Both the position numbers and the translations under genes were made by a program. From Gemmatimonadales bacterium (GTDB lineage Bacteria > Gemmatimonadota > Gemmatimonadetes > Gemmatimonadales > GWC2-71-9): a DNA stretch of 7,918 nt. The stretch is taken from positions 1 to 7,918 of the forward strand of contig JAUVTI010000085.1 of assembly GCA_030601605.1 (NCBI GenBank), written 5' to 3'. Shown one piece after another: positions 1-6,947 of this stretch. The notes under the pieces were generated by a model, which saw nothing but the letters and a program-made list of their open reading frames with translations, was not told the origin of the DNA and ran no database searches. Numbering within the stretch: the stretch's first letter is position 1; each line of letters opens with the position of its first letter.

Positions 1-1053
1 GGGTCCGGTGAACTCCAAACTCCACTCGAACGATAAGTTCTCCGCCCAAGAAACCCCGTTTGGCAGCACTCCAAAGAGCGCGTGGGGGGGGAACGAGTGC
101 GTGGCAATGCCGTTCATAGGATCGAAGGTGGCGACGGCCCACTGCTGGATGCCCAACGAGGCGAAGCCAGCGCGGACCTGATCCACGCTGACGTTGAGAC
201 CCGGATCGATAGCGGCAGCGAGGCAGATGAGGTTCACACCCCCATCTGTGAAGTGGTTGGTGGGAATGAACACGTGCTTGATCGCCGGAGTCCGCAAGGC
301 CAGTACGCCTTGGGGGTAGCGCACAGTGAGCGTGGCCTCGTCTGCCGAGTACTCCTGGGAGGTGACGCCCTCCACGAGCGGCTGGTCGTTCGACTTGCCT
401 GCGATCTCGATTGCGGGATTCGCGCCGGGAAACGGATTGAACATCGTCACGGCGACGGCGTAGCACACCTCGTCGCCTTCGTCCCCTTCCTCGTGGCACG
501 GAAGCCACGCGGGGTCTGTGAGGCCGTCCCCGTCGCGATCCACCAGGAACCGCACCGTGAGCGTTAGGTGGGAAACGCTCGTGTGAAGCTGCCACTGGCC
601 GGCGTCGGTGCGCTGCTGCCACCGCGCCCGGCCCAGTCCGGACCAGCGCTCGGCCACGCCGATGTCGTCTGACATGTAATCGCGGCCGGGGTAGCCGTCT
701 TCCAGCCCTAGAGACTGCTCGTCGAGGGTCTCGATCCGGATCTGACGCACCGAGGGGAGGTCGGCGCCGCCAACGACCATGTCGATACTCCTCATGCCGT
801 TCCATGCAAAGAACGTCTGGCCCGTTTCGTCATCGGTGTAGATCTCGGGCCCCTGCACTACTCCGGTGACTCTAGCTTGTGTAAGCGGCCGCGTCTCGCT
901 CACCAACGTCGGCTCCCCTTCGCCGTTACAGCCGCTTGCCGAGAGGGCCGCAAGGACGGCGAGGCAGGCGGTGCCGATGGGAACGACGCGTGACCCAGCA
1001 GGCCCCGGGAGGACGGCGGTCACCCGCCGCTGGAAGGCACTGGTTCGATTCAT
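1..1053 (-). CDS. Putative lipoprotein of unknown function, 3' end outside the window
   Basis: An open minus-strand frame of 351 codons runs from the ATG at 1053 off the left edge without a stop. The start is supported by AGGAG six bases upstream. The N-terminus has basic residues (R3, R9, R10, R22), then a hydrophobic stretch at about 23-37 ending in A-S-G-C with Cys42, a plausible lipobox, so export and lipid anchoring are inferred. The mature part is acidic and apparently rich in beta structure. A DRDGDGLTD stretch at 172-180 resembles the D-x-D-x-D-G calcium loops of EF-hand, dockerin and thrombospondin type 3 repeats. Just after it, Cys186 and Cys197 flank an acidic run (HEEGDEGDEV) and could form a disulfide. 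I do not recognise the family. It lies 147 bases downstream of moxR on the same strand and could be co-transcribed. The coding call is strong because the whole frame reads as a sensible secreted protein; the function is unknown. Confidence 0.85.
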   Translation of the reverse strand, partial: MNRTSAFQRRVTAVLPGPAGSRVVPIGTACLAVLAALSASGCNGEGEPTLVSETRPLTQARVTGVVQGPEIYTDDETGQTFFAWNGMRSIDMVVGGADLPSVRQIRIETLDEQSLGLEDGYPGRDYMSDDIGVAERWSGLGRARWQQRTDAGQWQLHTSVSHLTLTVRFLVDRDGDGLTDPAWLPCHEEGDEGDEVCYAVAVTMFNPFPGANPAIEIAGKSNDQPLVEGVTSQEYSADEATLTVRYPQGVLALRTPAIKHVFIPTNHFTDGGVNLICLAAAIDPGLNVSVDQVRAGFASLGIQQWAVATFDPMNGIATHSFPPHALFGVLPNGVSWAENLSFEWSLEFTGP

Positions 1054-1059
1054 GATGAG

Positions 1060-1064
1060 CTCCT
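1060..1064 (-). promoter_or_regulatory. Ribosome-binding site of the lipoprotein gene
   Basis: On the minus strand this reads AGGAG, six bases before the ATG at 1053. It fixes the start despite the rather long (about 22-residue) basic region before the hydrophobic part of the signal peptide. Confidence 0.7.
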
Positions 1065-1200
1065 GGTTGATGCGGCCGGACGGGCCCGGCCCTGGCTGCA
1101 GCCGTCCACGGAGGGCTGGCGGCGGGATCGTCAGGGCTCAATTGGGAGGTTTCGCGTGAGGCGTTCGTGATTTGGGGCTGACGGGGGACCGTCCGCTTTG

Positions 1201-2220
<1,020 letters not shown>

Positions 2221-2412
2221 GACCTCTCGTCCCCCTGTGGAATGACGGGCTCCCGGGTCCCCACCTCGTCCCAGTTCGCGCCCCTACTGGTACGCCTGGA
2301 GGGCCACCTAAGTTGCATGGATACCCTCCGAAATCCTACCTGAAAACCGCCTCGGGAGCCACCGCTATTCTTGGTTGATTATTCCCTTCGGCCGGGTACC
2401 TTTCTGGCGCCC
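2221..2412. promoter_or_regulatory. Divergent intergenic region between moxR and atpZ
   Basis: These 192 bases must hold the promoters for the leftward moxR transcript and the rightward ATP synthase operon. A possible plus-strand promoter is TTGATT at 2375-2380, a 16-base spacer, and TACCTT at 2397-2402, but the -10 match is only 3 of 6 and it would give an almost leaderless atpZ message. A dyad, GGAGGG at 2298-2303 and CCCTCC at 2324-2329 with a further CCA/TGG inside it, could be an operator or a hairpin. No coding frame is convincing. Exact sites are weakly supported; that promoters lie here follows from gene orientation. Confidence 0.4.
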
Positions 2413-2661
2413 ATGACCCCTGTGAACATACCGCGGAGCTCCCTGGTCCACGTTTACCGGTACTCCGGGCTGGGGTGTGCGTTTGCGGCCGGCGTGATGG
2501 TCTTCATGGCCGGTGGGTGGCTGCTCGACCGCTGGCTGGGCCTGCTGCCGGTGTTCACGGTGATCGGAGCCCTGGTCGGAGCCACGCTCTCGACGGTGAG
2601 CATCTACCGCAGGCTGATGGCGGGCGAGGCCGAGGACGAGGGTCCGGGGGAGGGGCAGTGA
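2413..2661 (+). CDS. atpZ: AtpZ/AtpI-family small membrane protein of the ATP synthase operon
   Basis: This 82-residue protein has two predicted membrane helices (about 17-37 and 45-65) and the GGWLLDRWLG-x-P pattern around 34-46 that is typical of the AtpZ family. AtpZ acts with AtpI near the F0 sector; in alkaliphilic Bacillus the pair has been linked to Mg2+/Ca2+ handling, and AtpI-type proteins help c-ring assembly. The acidic, Gly-rich C-terminus (GEAEDEGPGEG) should be cytoplasmic. I chose the ATG at 2413; a TTG at 2371 in the same frame would add 14 residues but lies upstream of the usual family start. No clear Shine-Dalgarno precedes either. It is the first gene of the operon and overlaps atpI by four bases (GTGA). 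Confidence 0.85.
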   Translation: MTPVNIPRSSLVHVYRYSGLGCAFAAGVMVFMAGGWLLDRWLGLLPVFTVIGALVGATLSTVSIYRRLMAGEAEDEGPGEGQ

Positions 2662-2999
2662 AGGATCTTGGCGTCGGGCTGGCGCTGACGGCGGTCGTCA
2701 CTGGTGTGATGTACGTGGTTTGGGGGACCGAGGCGCTGGTCCCGGGTCTCACCTTCGGGCTCCTGGCCGCCGTGCTGAACGCGGTGGCGGTCGCCCTGCT
2801 CAAGTCGGGCCTCAAGGGCGCGTACGCCAAAACGCTGGCGCGGTGGGGCATGGGGATGGGCCTCAGGCTGTTGGGTGTGGCCTTGTTCACGTTGGCTGTG
2901 GTGCGGGAGCCGGAGATGTTTTCGGCGCTGCCGACTGCGATCGGGTACGTCGGTGTGCTGCTCCCGCTGCTGTTCTACGAAATGCGATTGCTCAGATGA
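2658..2999 (+). CDS. atpI: ATP synthase protein I (AtpI), F0 assembly factor
   Basis: This is a 113-residue protein starting at the GTG at 2658, which overlaps the atpZ stop as GTGA and so suggests translational coupling. A purine-rich GGGGGAGGGG run just upstream can serve as ribosome-binding site. Four predicted membrane helices lie at about 5-22, 29-48, 65-84 and 90-108, the layout of ATP-synt_I proteins, with a conserved-looking Arg70 in helix 3 (GMGLRLLG). AtpI proteins help assemble the c-ring in the membrane. The position between atpZ and atpB is the classical one. The family is divergent in sequence, so the call rests on topology plus context. Its stop overlaps the atpB start as ATGA. 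Confidence 0.85.
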   Translation: MKDLGVGLALTAVVTGVMYVVWGTEALVPGLTFGLLAAVLNAVAVALLKSGLKGAYAKTLARWGMGMGLRLLGVALFTLAVVREPEMFSALPTAIGYVGVLLPLLFYEMRLLR

Positions 3000-3862
3000 T
3001 CCTGCAGGAAGCTGAATTCGATATTGGCGATCTCCTGATGCATCACACGGCTGATGCATACGGACTCGATTTCAGTCCGTTCTTCCACGTGGAGTGGGGG
3101 AAGTTCCTCCCCGACATGCACCTCTTCGGGATCACGTTCAACCTGACGCCCACCAAGCACGTCGTGTTCATGGCGCTCGCGGCGCTGCTGCTGTTCCTCA
3201 TCATGTGGCGTGCGGGCCGGGCGCTCGAGCGGCAGCGTGCCGCCGAGAGCGCTCCCAAGGGCTCGGCCAACGCGATCGAGGCGATGGTACTCTGGGTGCG
3301 CAACGACATCGCCATCGCGAACATCGGGGAGAACGGAGCCAAGTTCGCGCCCTACATCATGGCGCTGTTCTTCTTCATCCTGATCTGCAACATGTTCGGG
3401 CTGCTGCCGTGGGGTGCCACCCCGACGGGCAACATCGGCGTCACGGCGGGGCTGGCGATCCTGTCGCTGCTCACGATCGAGATCAGCGGCCTGGTGACGC
3501 TGGGCTTCAAGGGATACATGCGGACGATCTTCCCGGCGGTGCCGGGAGTGAGCGGTCCCGGCGCGGTGGCGCTGTCCGTCGCGATGGGCCCGATCGAGAT
3601 CCTGGGCAAGCTGGTGAAGCCGTTTGCGCTGTGCGTCCGGTTGTTCGGCAACATGACCGCGGGGCACTTCGTGATCCTCGCGCTGTTCGGATTGATCTTC
3701 CTGTTCGGGCACATCGAGATGTGGCGCTGGGCGATCGGGTTCGGGTCGGCCATGATGGTGCTGGCCGTCATGCTGCTCGAGTTGATCGTGGCGTTCGTGC
3801 AGGCATACGTGTTCGCGCTGATCACCGCCGTGCTCATAGGGGTGAACCAGCACGCGCACTAG
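2996..3862 (+). CDS. atpB: ATP synthase F0 subunit a
   Basis: The 288-residue subunit a forms the two half-channels that carry protons to and from the c-ring. The essential stator arginine is Arg215 in the hallmark VRLFGNMTAGH segment (E. coli Arg210 by alignment). The C-terminal helix FVQAYVFALITAVLIG contains Gln269, matching E. coli Gln252. At the place of E. coli Glu219 there is His224, and at the place of His245 there is Glu262, so this channel pair is swapped. Membrane segments are seen near 55-72, 118-138, 145-170, 218-238 and 246-283. The N-terminal part before the first helix is about 55 residues long. The ATG at 2996 overlaps the atpI stop (ATGA), and no separate Shine-Dalgarno is visible; a later ATG at 3038 is less likely because coupling favours the first. 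A 193-base gap follows. Confidence 0.97.
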   Translation: MILQEAEFDIGDLLMHHTADAYGLDFSPFFHVEWGKFLPDMHLFGITFNLTPTKHVVFMALAALLLFLIMWRAGRALERQRAAESAPKGSANAIEAMVLWVRNDIAIANIGENGAKFAPYIMALFFFILICNMFGLLPWGATPTGNIGVTAGLAILSLLTIEISGLVTLGFKGYMRTIFPAVPGVSGPGAVALSVAMGPIEILGKLVKPFALCVRLFGNMTAGHFVILALFGLIFLFGHIEMWRWAIGFGSAMMVLAVMLLELIVAFVQAYVFALITAVLIGVNQHAH

Positions 3863-3913
3863 CAGGAGAGTTGGAGGGGGCGGCCCGCGCGCTTAGCGCC
3901 GCTCCGACACGTA

Positions 3914-3931
3914 CCCGGCCGGATGGCCGGG
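3914..3931 (+). other. Perfect stem-loop in the atpB-atpE gap
   Basis: CCCGGCC at 3914-3920 and GGCCGGG at 3925-3931 form a perfect 7-base-pair stem closed by a GGAT tetraloop. No T-run follows, so it is not a standard intrinsic terminator. It sits 51 bases after the atpB stop and directly before a second hairpin. It may stabilise or set processing of the atpE message; this role is inferred. Confidence 0.5.
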
Positions 3932-3935
3932 GAAG

Positions 3936-3962
3936 CCCGCCGGCCGAGAGGCCGTTGGCGGG
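3936..3962 (+). other. Second stem-loop in the atpB-atpE gap
   Basis: CCCGCC (3936-3941) pairs with GGCGGG (3957-3962), and inside it GGCC (3942-3945) pairs with GGCC (3950-3953) around a GAGA tetraloop, leaving a GTT bulge. It starts four bases after the first hairpin. GAGA is a GNRA tetraloop, a stable RNA loop type, which favours function as RNA rather than DNA. Again no T-tract follows. A short perfect palindrome, CGCCGCGGCG, lies just beyond at 3964-3973. Confidence 0.5.
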
Positions 3963-4042
3963 TCGCCGCGGCGGCGCTGTTCGGGAGAGACGGCGTACGG
4001 ACGTGGGAAGCGCAGACGAGAAGAGAATCTCCCTGAACGAAC

Positions 4043-4047
4043 GAGGA
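4043..4047 (+). promoter_or_regulatory. Ribosome-binding site of atpE
   Basis: GAGGA with an 8-base spacer to the ATG at 4056. It is one of the clearest Shine-Dalgarno sites in the operon, and the local leader (4011-4055) is A-rich compared with its surroundings, so it should be open. Both fit high translation of the multicopy c subunit. Confidence 0.65.
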
Positions 4048-4055
4048 TACCGTAG

Positions 4056-4334
4056 ATGCTGACGAACATTCTTCCGTTGCTGACCGTCGTGCAGGATTCT
4101 GTTCAGTCCGCCGCGGCCGACTCCACGCTGGGCGTCGGAATCGGTATCGGACTCGCGCTGGTCGGAGCCGGGCTGGGCCTGGGCCGGATCGGTGGTGAGG
4201 CCGCGCAGGCGATCGCGCGGCAGCCCGAGGCCGCGAACGACATCCGTGGTACGGCGCTGCTGATCGCGTTCCTGATGGAGGGAGCGACGATCATCGCGGT
4301 GATCATGGCGCTGGTCGCGAAGATCATCGGGTAG
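4056..4334 (+). CDS. atpE: ATP synthase F0 subunit c (proteolipid)
   Basis: This 92-residue hairpin protein forms the rotating c-ring. Helix 1 (about 25-50) carries the glycine-repeat packing motif GVGIGIG...GAGLGLG, the polar loop is ARQPEA at 54-59, and helix 2 holds the proton-carrying carboxylate Glu75 in LMEGAT. The position aligned with the sodium-binding Gln32 of Ilyobacter subunit c is a leucine (Leu42), and Glu75 is followed by Gly rather than Ser/Thr, so proton rather than sodium coupling is inferred. The N-terminus is about 20 residues longer than the shortest c subunits (residues 1-24, with a hydrophobic patch and then QSAAADS). The start ATG has a good GAGGA site. atpF begins seven bases after the stop. 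Confidence 0.97.
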   Translation: MLTNILPLLTVVQDSVQSAAADSTLGVGIGIGLALVGAGLGLGRIGGEAAQAIARQPEAANDIRGTALLIAFLMEGATIIAVIMALVAKIIG

Positions 4335-4341
4335 TCGCACG

Positions 4342-4902
4342 ATGATACTGGCACTACTGGCGCAGCACGGACCGGAGGCGCAGGAGGCGACCGAGGGAGG
4401 CCTCGGTGGACCCTTCGTCCTCGAGCCCGGCCTCATCATCTGGACCTGGCTCGTCTTCATCGTCCTCTTCTTCATGCTCAGGAAGTACGCGTGGCCGCCC
4501 ATCGTGCGGCTCACCGTGGAGCGCGAGAAGCTGATCGCGAAGCAGCTCGACGAGGCGGAGCGAGCGAACGCCGACGCAAAGGCGGCGCTCGAGGAGCACA
4601 AGCAGTTGCTCTCCGGGGCCAAGGACGATGCGCACAAGCTCATCAATGAGGCGAAGGGGCTGGCGAGCAAGGAGCGCGAGCACATGCTGGCCCAGGCTCG
4701 CGAAGAGCAGCAGCAGGTGCTGGAGCGCGCGAAGCGCGAGATCGCGGTCGAGCGCGAGCGGGCTGTCGCCGAGCTCAGGCGCACGGCGGTAGACCTGTCG
4801 TTGGCGGCCGCCAGCAAGCTCATCGAGCAGCGGTTGGACAGCGATGCCGACCGCAAGCTCGTCGAGGAGTACCTCGGCACGCTGGAGGACAGCGGCCGTT
4901 GA
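4342..4902 (+). CDS. atpF: ATP synthase F0 subunit b
   Basis: The 186-residue subunit b is the peripheral stalk that holds F1 against subunit a. One membrane helix lies at about 30-46 (PGLIIWTWLVFIVLFFML), followed by the usual RKYAWPPI junction and then a long charged, Ala/Glu/Lys/Arg-rich coiled coil (about 60-160) ending in the delta-binding part. A stretch of about 29 residues, including an acidic Gly-rich part (QEATEGGLGG), precedes the helix, longer than in E. coli b. The ATG at 4342 follows atpE by seven bases with no strong Shine-Dalgarno. The stop overlaps the atpH start (TTGA). Only one b gene is seen, so the stalk is probably a homodimer unless a b' gene lies elsewhere. Confidence 0.95.
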   Translation: MILALLAQHGPEAQEATEGGLGGPFVLEPGLIIWTWLVFIVLFFMLRKYAWPPIVRLTVEREKLIAKQLDEAERANADAKAALEEHKQLLSGAKDDAHKLINEAKGLASKEREHMLAQAREEQQQVLERAKREIAVERERAVAELRRTAVDLSLAAASKLIEQRLDSDADRKLVEEYLGTLEDSGR

Positions 4903-5438
4903 GAGAGCCGACCATAGCGCGCAACTACGCTCAGGCGCTGTTCGAGCTGGGTGAGCGCTCGGGTGAAACCGAGCTGTTCGCCGACCTGACCGAGGCGCTG
5001 GCCGGAGCCATCACCTCGCAGCCGAAGGTGCGCGTGGTTCTCGAGTCGCCGCGTGTACACAAGAAGAAGAAGCTCGAGATCCTGCGGAACGCCCTTGCGG
5101 ACTATGCCCCGGAGTCGTTCATCAGGTTCCTCCAGGCGGTGGTGAAGCGGGGGCGGCAGGGAATGTTCCCGGCCATCGCCCGGGAGTACCTCGCCCTCGT
5201 GGACGAGAAATTCAACCGCGTGCACGCGGGGGTCACGCTGGCGCGCGAGCCCGACAAGGCGCTTCAGGAGTCGGTCCGCGCCAAGCTCAGCGAGGTCTTC
5301 GGGAAGGAAGTCATCCCGCACTTTCGTGCCGACCCGACGATCCTCGGCGGGCTCATTCTGCGCATCGGTGACCGCATAATCGACGGCTCAATCAGGCGGA
5401 AGATGGCCGCGCTCAGGCGGCAGCTGCTGCGTACCTGA
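4899..5438 (+). CDS. atpH: ATP synthase F1 subunit delta
   Basis: The 179-residue delta (OSCP-like) subunit links the b stalk to the top of the alpha3beta3 head. The N-terminal helical domain begins with the typical IARNYAQALFELG, and the C-terminal signature DPTILGGLILRIGDRIIDGS is present at about 145-164, followed by a basic tail. Length is normal. The start is TTG at 4899, overlapping the atpF stop as TTGA; no nearby ATG would leave the conserved N-terminus intact, so coupling to atpF is inferred. In most bacteria atpA follows, but here an oxidoreductase gene begins five bases after the stop and no F1 head gene is present in the window. Confidence 0.95.
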   Translation: MREPTIARNYAQALFELGERSGETELFADLTEALAGAITSQPKVRVVLESPRVHKKKKLEILRNALADYAPESFIRFLQAVVKRGRQGMFPAIAREYLALVDEKFNRVHAGVTLAREPDKALQESVRAKLSEVFGKEVIPHFRADPTILGGLILRIGDRIIDGSIRRKMAALRRQLLRT

Positions 5439-5443
5439 TAGAC

Positions 5444-6325
5444 ATGGCGCCGCAGGTGGGTTTCATCGGACTGGGAGCCATTGGCAGCCCGATGGCCGTG
5501 CACGTTGCCAGAGAGTTCGAGACGACCGTTTGGAATCGGACCCTCGAGCGGGCCTGGAAGTTCGGGGAACAGCAGGGAGCGGCGGTTGCGGAAACGGTGC
5601 CGCAGCTCGTGGAGTGGGCCGATGTCGTGATCACGTGTCTGCCGACATCCACGGACGTGCGTGAGGTGGTGGAGCAGGGCGGCGAATCGTGGAGCGAGGG
5701 ACAGCTCCTGGTGGACGCCACGTCGGGCGATCCGGCCGCGTCGCGCGCCATCGCGGAGTGGCTGGCCGGCAAGGGCGCCGGATTCGTGGACGCCCCCGTG
5801 AGCGGCGGCACGAGCGGCGCGGAGGCAGGCGAGCTCACCGTGATGCTGGGAGGCGAAGAGCCCTGGATCGCAGCGGCCAGTGAGGTCGTGGCTGCGTTCG
5901 CGGGCAAGGTCGTGCACGTGGGCCCAGTGGGGACGGGACACGCCCTCAAGGCGATCAACAACGCCCTTCTGGGCGTGAACATCCAGGCGGCCGGAGAGGG
6001 ACTGGCCGCGCTGGTCAAGCTGGGAGTTCCGGCGGGCCGGGCGCTGGAAGTGATCAACGCCTCGAGTGGACGGTCCAACGTGACTGAGAACCTGATCCCC
6101 GAGCGGGTGGTGTCGCGCGCGTGGCCACGCACCTTCCGACTGGCCCTGCTGGACAAGGACATCGGAATCGCTCTCAAGGTGCTGCAGGACACCGGAGTCC
6201 CGAGCGATGTGATTGGAGTGACCAAGCGGGTGTTCGGCGCCGGGCGCGAGGCGCTCGGCGAGGAGGCCGATCACGTGGAGCTGATCAAGGAGATCGAGCG
6301 GGCGGCGGGAGTGGAGATTCGGTGA
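5444..6325 (+). CDS. NADP-type 3-hydroxyisobutyrate dehydrogenase family oxidoreductase
   Basis: This 293-residue beta-hydroxyacid dehydrogenase has an N-terminal Rossmann domain with GFIGLGAIGSPMA (6-18), the substrate-loop signature DAPVSGGTSGAEAG (116-129) and the catalytic Lys169 in GHALKAINN, followed by the all-helical C-terminal domain with LLDKDIGIAL (235-244). The second strand ends in WNRT (30-33); an Arg here rather than an acidic residue is typical of NADP(H)-using members, such as glyoxylate/succinic semialdehyde reductases, so NADPH use is inferred. The exact substrate (3-hydroxyisobutyrate, tartronate semialdehyde, glyoxylate or another) cannot be read from sequence alone. The ATG lies five bases after the atpH stop without its own clear ribosome-binding site, which implies co-transcription with the F0 genes. 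A hairpin follows the stop. Confidence 0.95.
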   Translation: MAPQVGFIGLGAIGSPMAVHVAREFETTVWNRTLERAWKFGEQQGAAVAETVPQLVEWADVVITCLPTSTDVREVVEQGGESWSEGQLLVDATSGDPAASRAIAEWLAGKGAGFVDAPVSGGTSGAEAGELTVMLGGEEPWIAAASEVVAAFAGKVVHVGPVGTGHALKAINNALLGVNIQAAGEGLAALVKLGVPAGRALEVINASSGRSNVTENLIPERVVSRAWPRTFRLALLDKDIGIALKVLQDTGVPSDVIGVTKRVFGAGREALGEEADHVELIKEIERAAGVEIR

Positions 6326-6328
6326 ACC

Positions 6329-6355
6329 GCGGGGAGAGGCTTCCCCTCCCCCCGC
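6329..6355. terminator. GC-rich hairpin between convergent genes, possible bidirectional terminator
   Basis: GCGGGG (6329-6334) pairs with CCCCGC (6350-6355). After one A-C mismatch, GAGG (6336-6339) pairs with CCTC (6345-6348) around a five-base loop, giving ten pairs. It starts four bases after the oxidoreductase stop and lies 22 bases from the lemA stop on the other strand. There is no T-run on either side, so a terminator role is inferred from stem strength and convergent position. Confidence 0.55.
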
Positions 6356-6377
6356 AATCGCAGTTCAAGGAACTGGA

Positions 6378-6935
6378 CTACTGGCTGAAGTCCACCGCAG
6401 GCACCTCTTCAGCGCCCTCCTCAGCCTCGAAGTACTCCCGTGCCCCCGCCCCGATGGCCTTGGCGGTCATCACCTGCGGGAACCGTCGGATGTAGCCGTT
6501 GTACTCCCGTACCGAGGTGTTGTAGTCCCCGCGCGCGGTGGCGATCCGGTTCTCCGTTCCCTCCAGCTGGTCCTGCAGCATGCGGAAGTTCTCGTTGGAC
6601 TGGATTTCCGGGTTGTCCTCGGCGATGGCGATGAGCCGGCCGAGTGCGCCGGTGAGCATCTGGTTGGCCGCCGCCATCTCCGCCATGCTGCCGCCCTGGA
6701 TGGCGCCACCGAGCGCGGCGCGTGCCTGACTCACTTCCTCGAAGATCGCGAGCTCCTGCTGGGCGAAGCCCTTCACGGTTTGGACCAGGTTGGGCACCAG
6801 GTCGGCGCGACGTTGTAGCTGCACCTCGATCTGGGCCTGGTAGCCGTTCACCTCCTCGTCCAGCGTCTGGATTCGGTTGTAGCCGCAGCCGCTGACCAGG
6901 GCTGCTGCGCAAGCCACTGCAAGTACACGCTTCAT
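6378..6935 (-). CDS. lemA: LemA family lipoprotein
   Basis: A 185-residue protein of the LemA family, whose members are membrane-attached, largely helical proteins with a short N-terminal tail and unclear molecular role. The N-terminus MKRVLAVACAAALVSGC is a short signal peptide with lipobox V-S-G-C and Cys17, so it is probably lipid-anchored. The family core follows: YNRIQTLDEEVNGYQAQIEV, then RRADLVPNLVQTVKGFA (about 38-54), NENFRMLQDQLEGTENRIA, YNTSVREYNGYIRRFP and the C-terminal VPAVDF. All family landmarks are present and the length is normal. The ATG at 6935 has AGGAG seven bases upstream; a longer frame to 7301 exists but is only the shadow of the gene before it. It is the last gene of a three-gene unit with a TPM-type protein, a frequent LemA neighbour. 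Confidence 0.95.
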   Translation of the reverse strand: MKRVLAVACAAALVSGCGYNRIQTLDEEVNGYQAQIEVQLQRRADLVPNLVQTVKGFAQQELAIFEEVSQARAALGGAIQGGSMAEMAAANQMLTGALGRLIAIAEDNPEIQSNENFRMLQDQLEGTENRIATARGDYNTSVREYNGYIRRFPQVMTAKAIGAGAREYFEAEEGAEEVPAVDFSQ

Positions 6936-6942
6936 ACTGCCA

Positions 6943-6947
6943 CTCCT
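6943..6947 (-). promoter_or_regulatory. Ribosome-binding site of lemA
   Basis: AGGAG on the minus strand, seven bases before the lemA ATG. It overlaps the TAG stop of the preceding gene (6948-6946), so termination there would place the ribosome next to the lemA start, consistent with coupled translation. Confidence 0.7.

Noticed and set aside
82..567. A 161-codon plus-strand frame in the left part
   Set aside because: The minus-strand lipoprotein frame covers it fully, with a signal peptide, a ribosome-binding site and a more protein-like composition.
1180..1193. Short hairpin (GACGG/CCGTC) just after the moxR stop
   Set aside because: Only five base pairs and no T-run in the direction of transcription; too weak to call a terminator.
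2371..2412. TTG start that would lengthen AtpZ by 14 residues
   Set aside because: The ATG at 2413 fits the usual AtpZ N-terminus better and TTG lacks a well-spaced ribosome-binding site; not fully excluded.
3834..5321. A 495-codon open minus-strand frame antisense to atpB-atpE-atpF-atpH
   Set aside because: It lies opposite four clearly real ATP synthase genes, its translation is Ser/Arg/Ala-rich low complexity with no recognisable motif, and long antisense frames are expected at this GC content.
5264..6274. Long minus-strand frames (also 5413-6225) opposite the oxidoreductase gene
   Set aside because: The plus-strand gene has all family motifs in order; the antisense translations show no motif and only mirror its codon bias.
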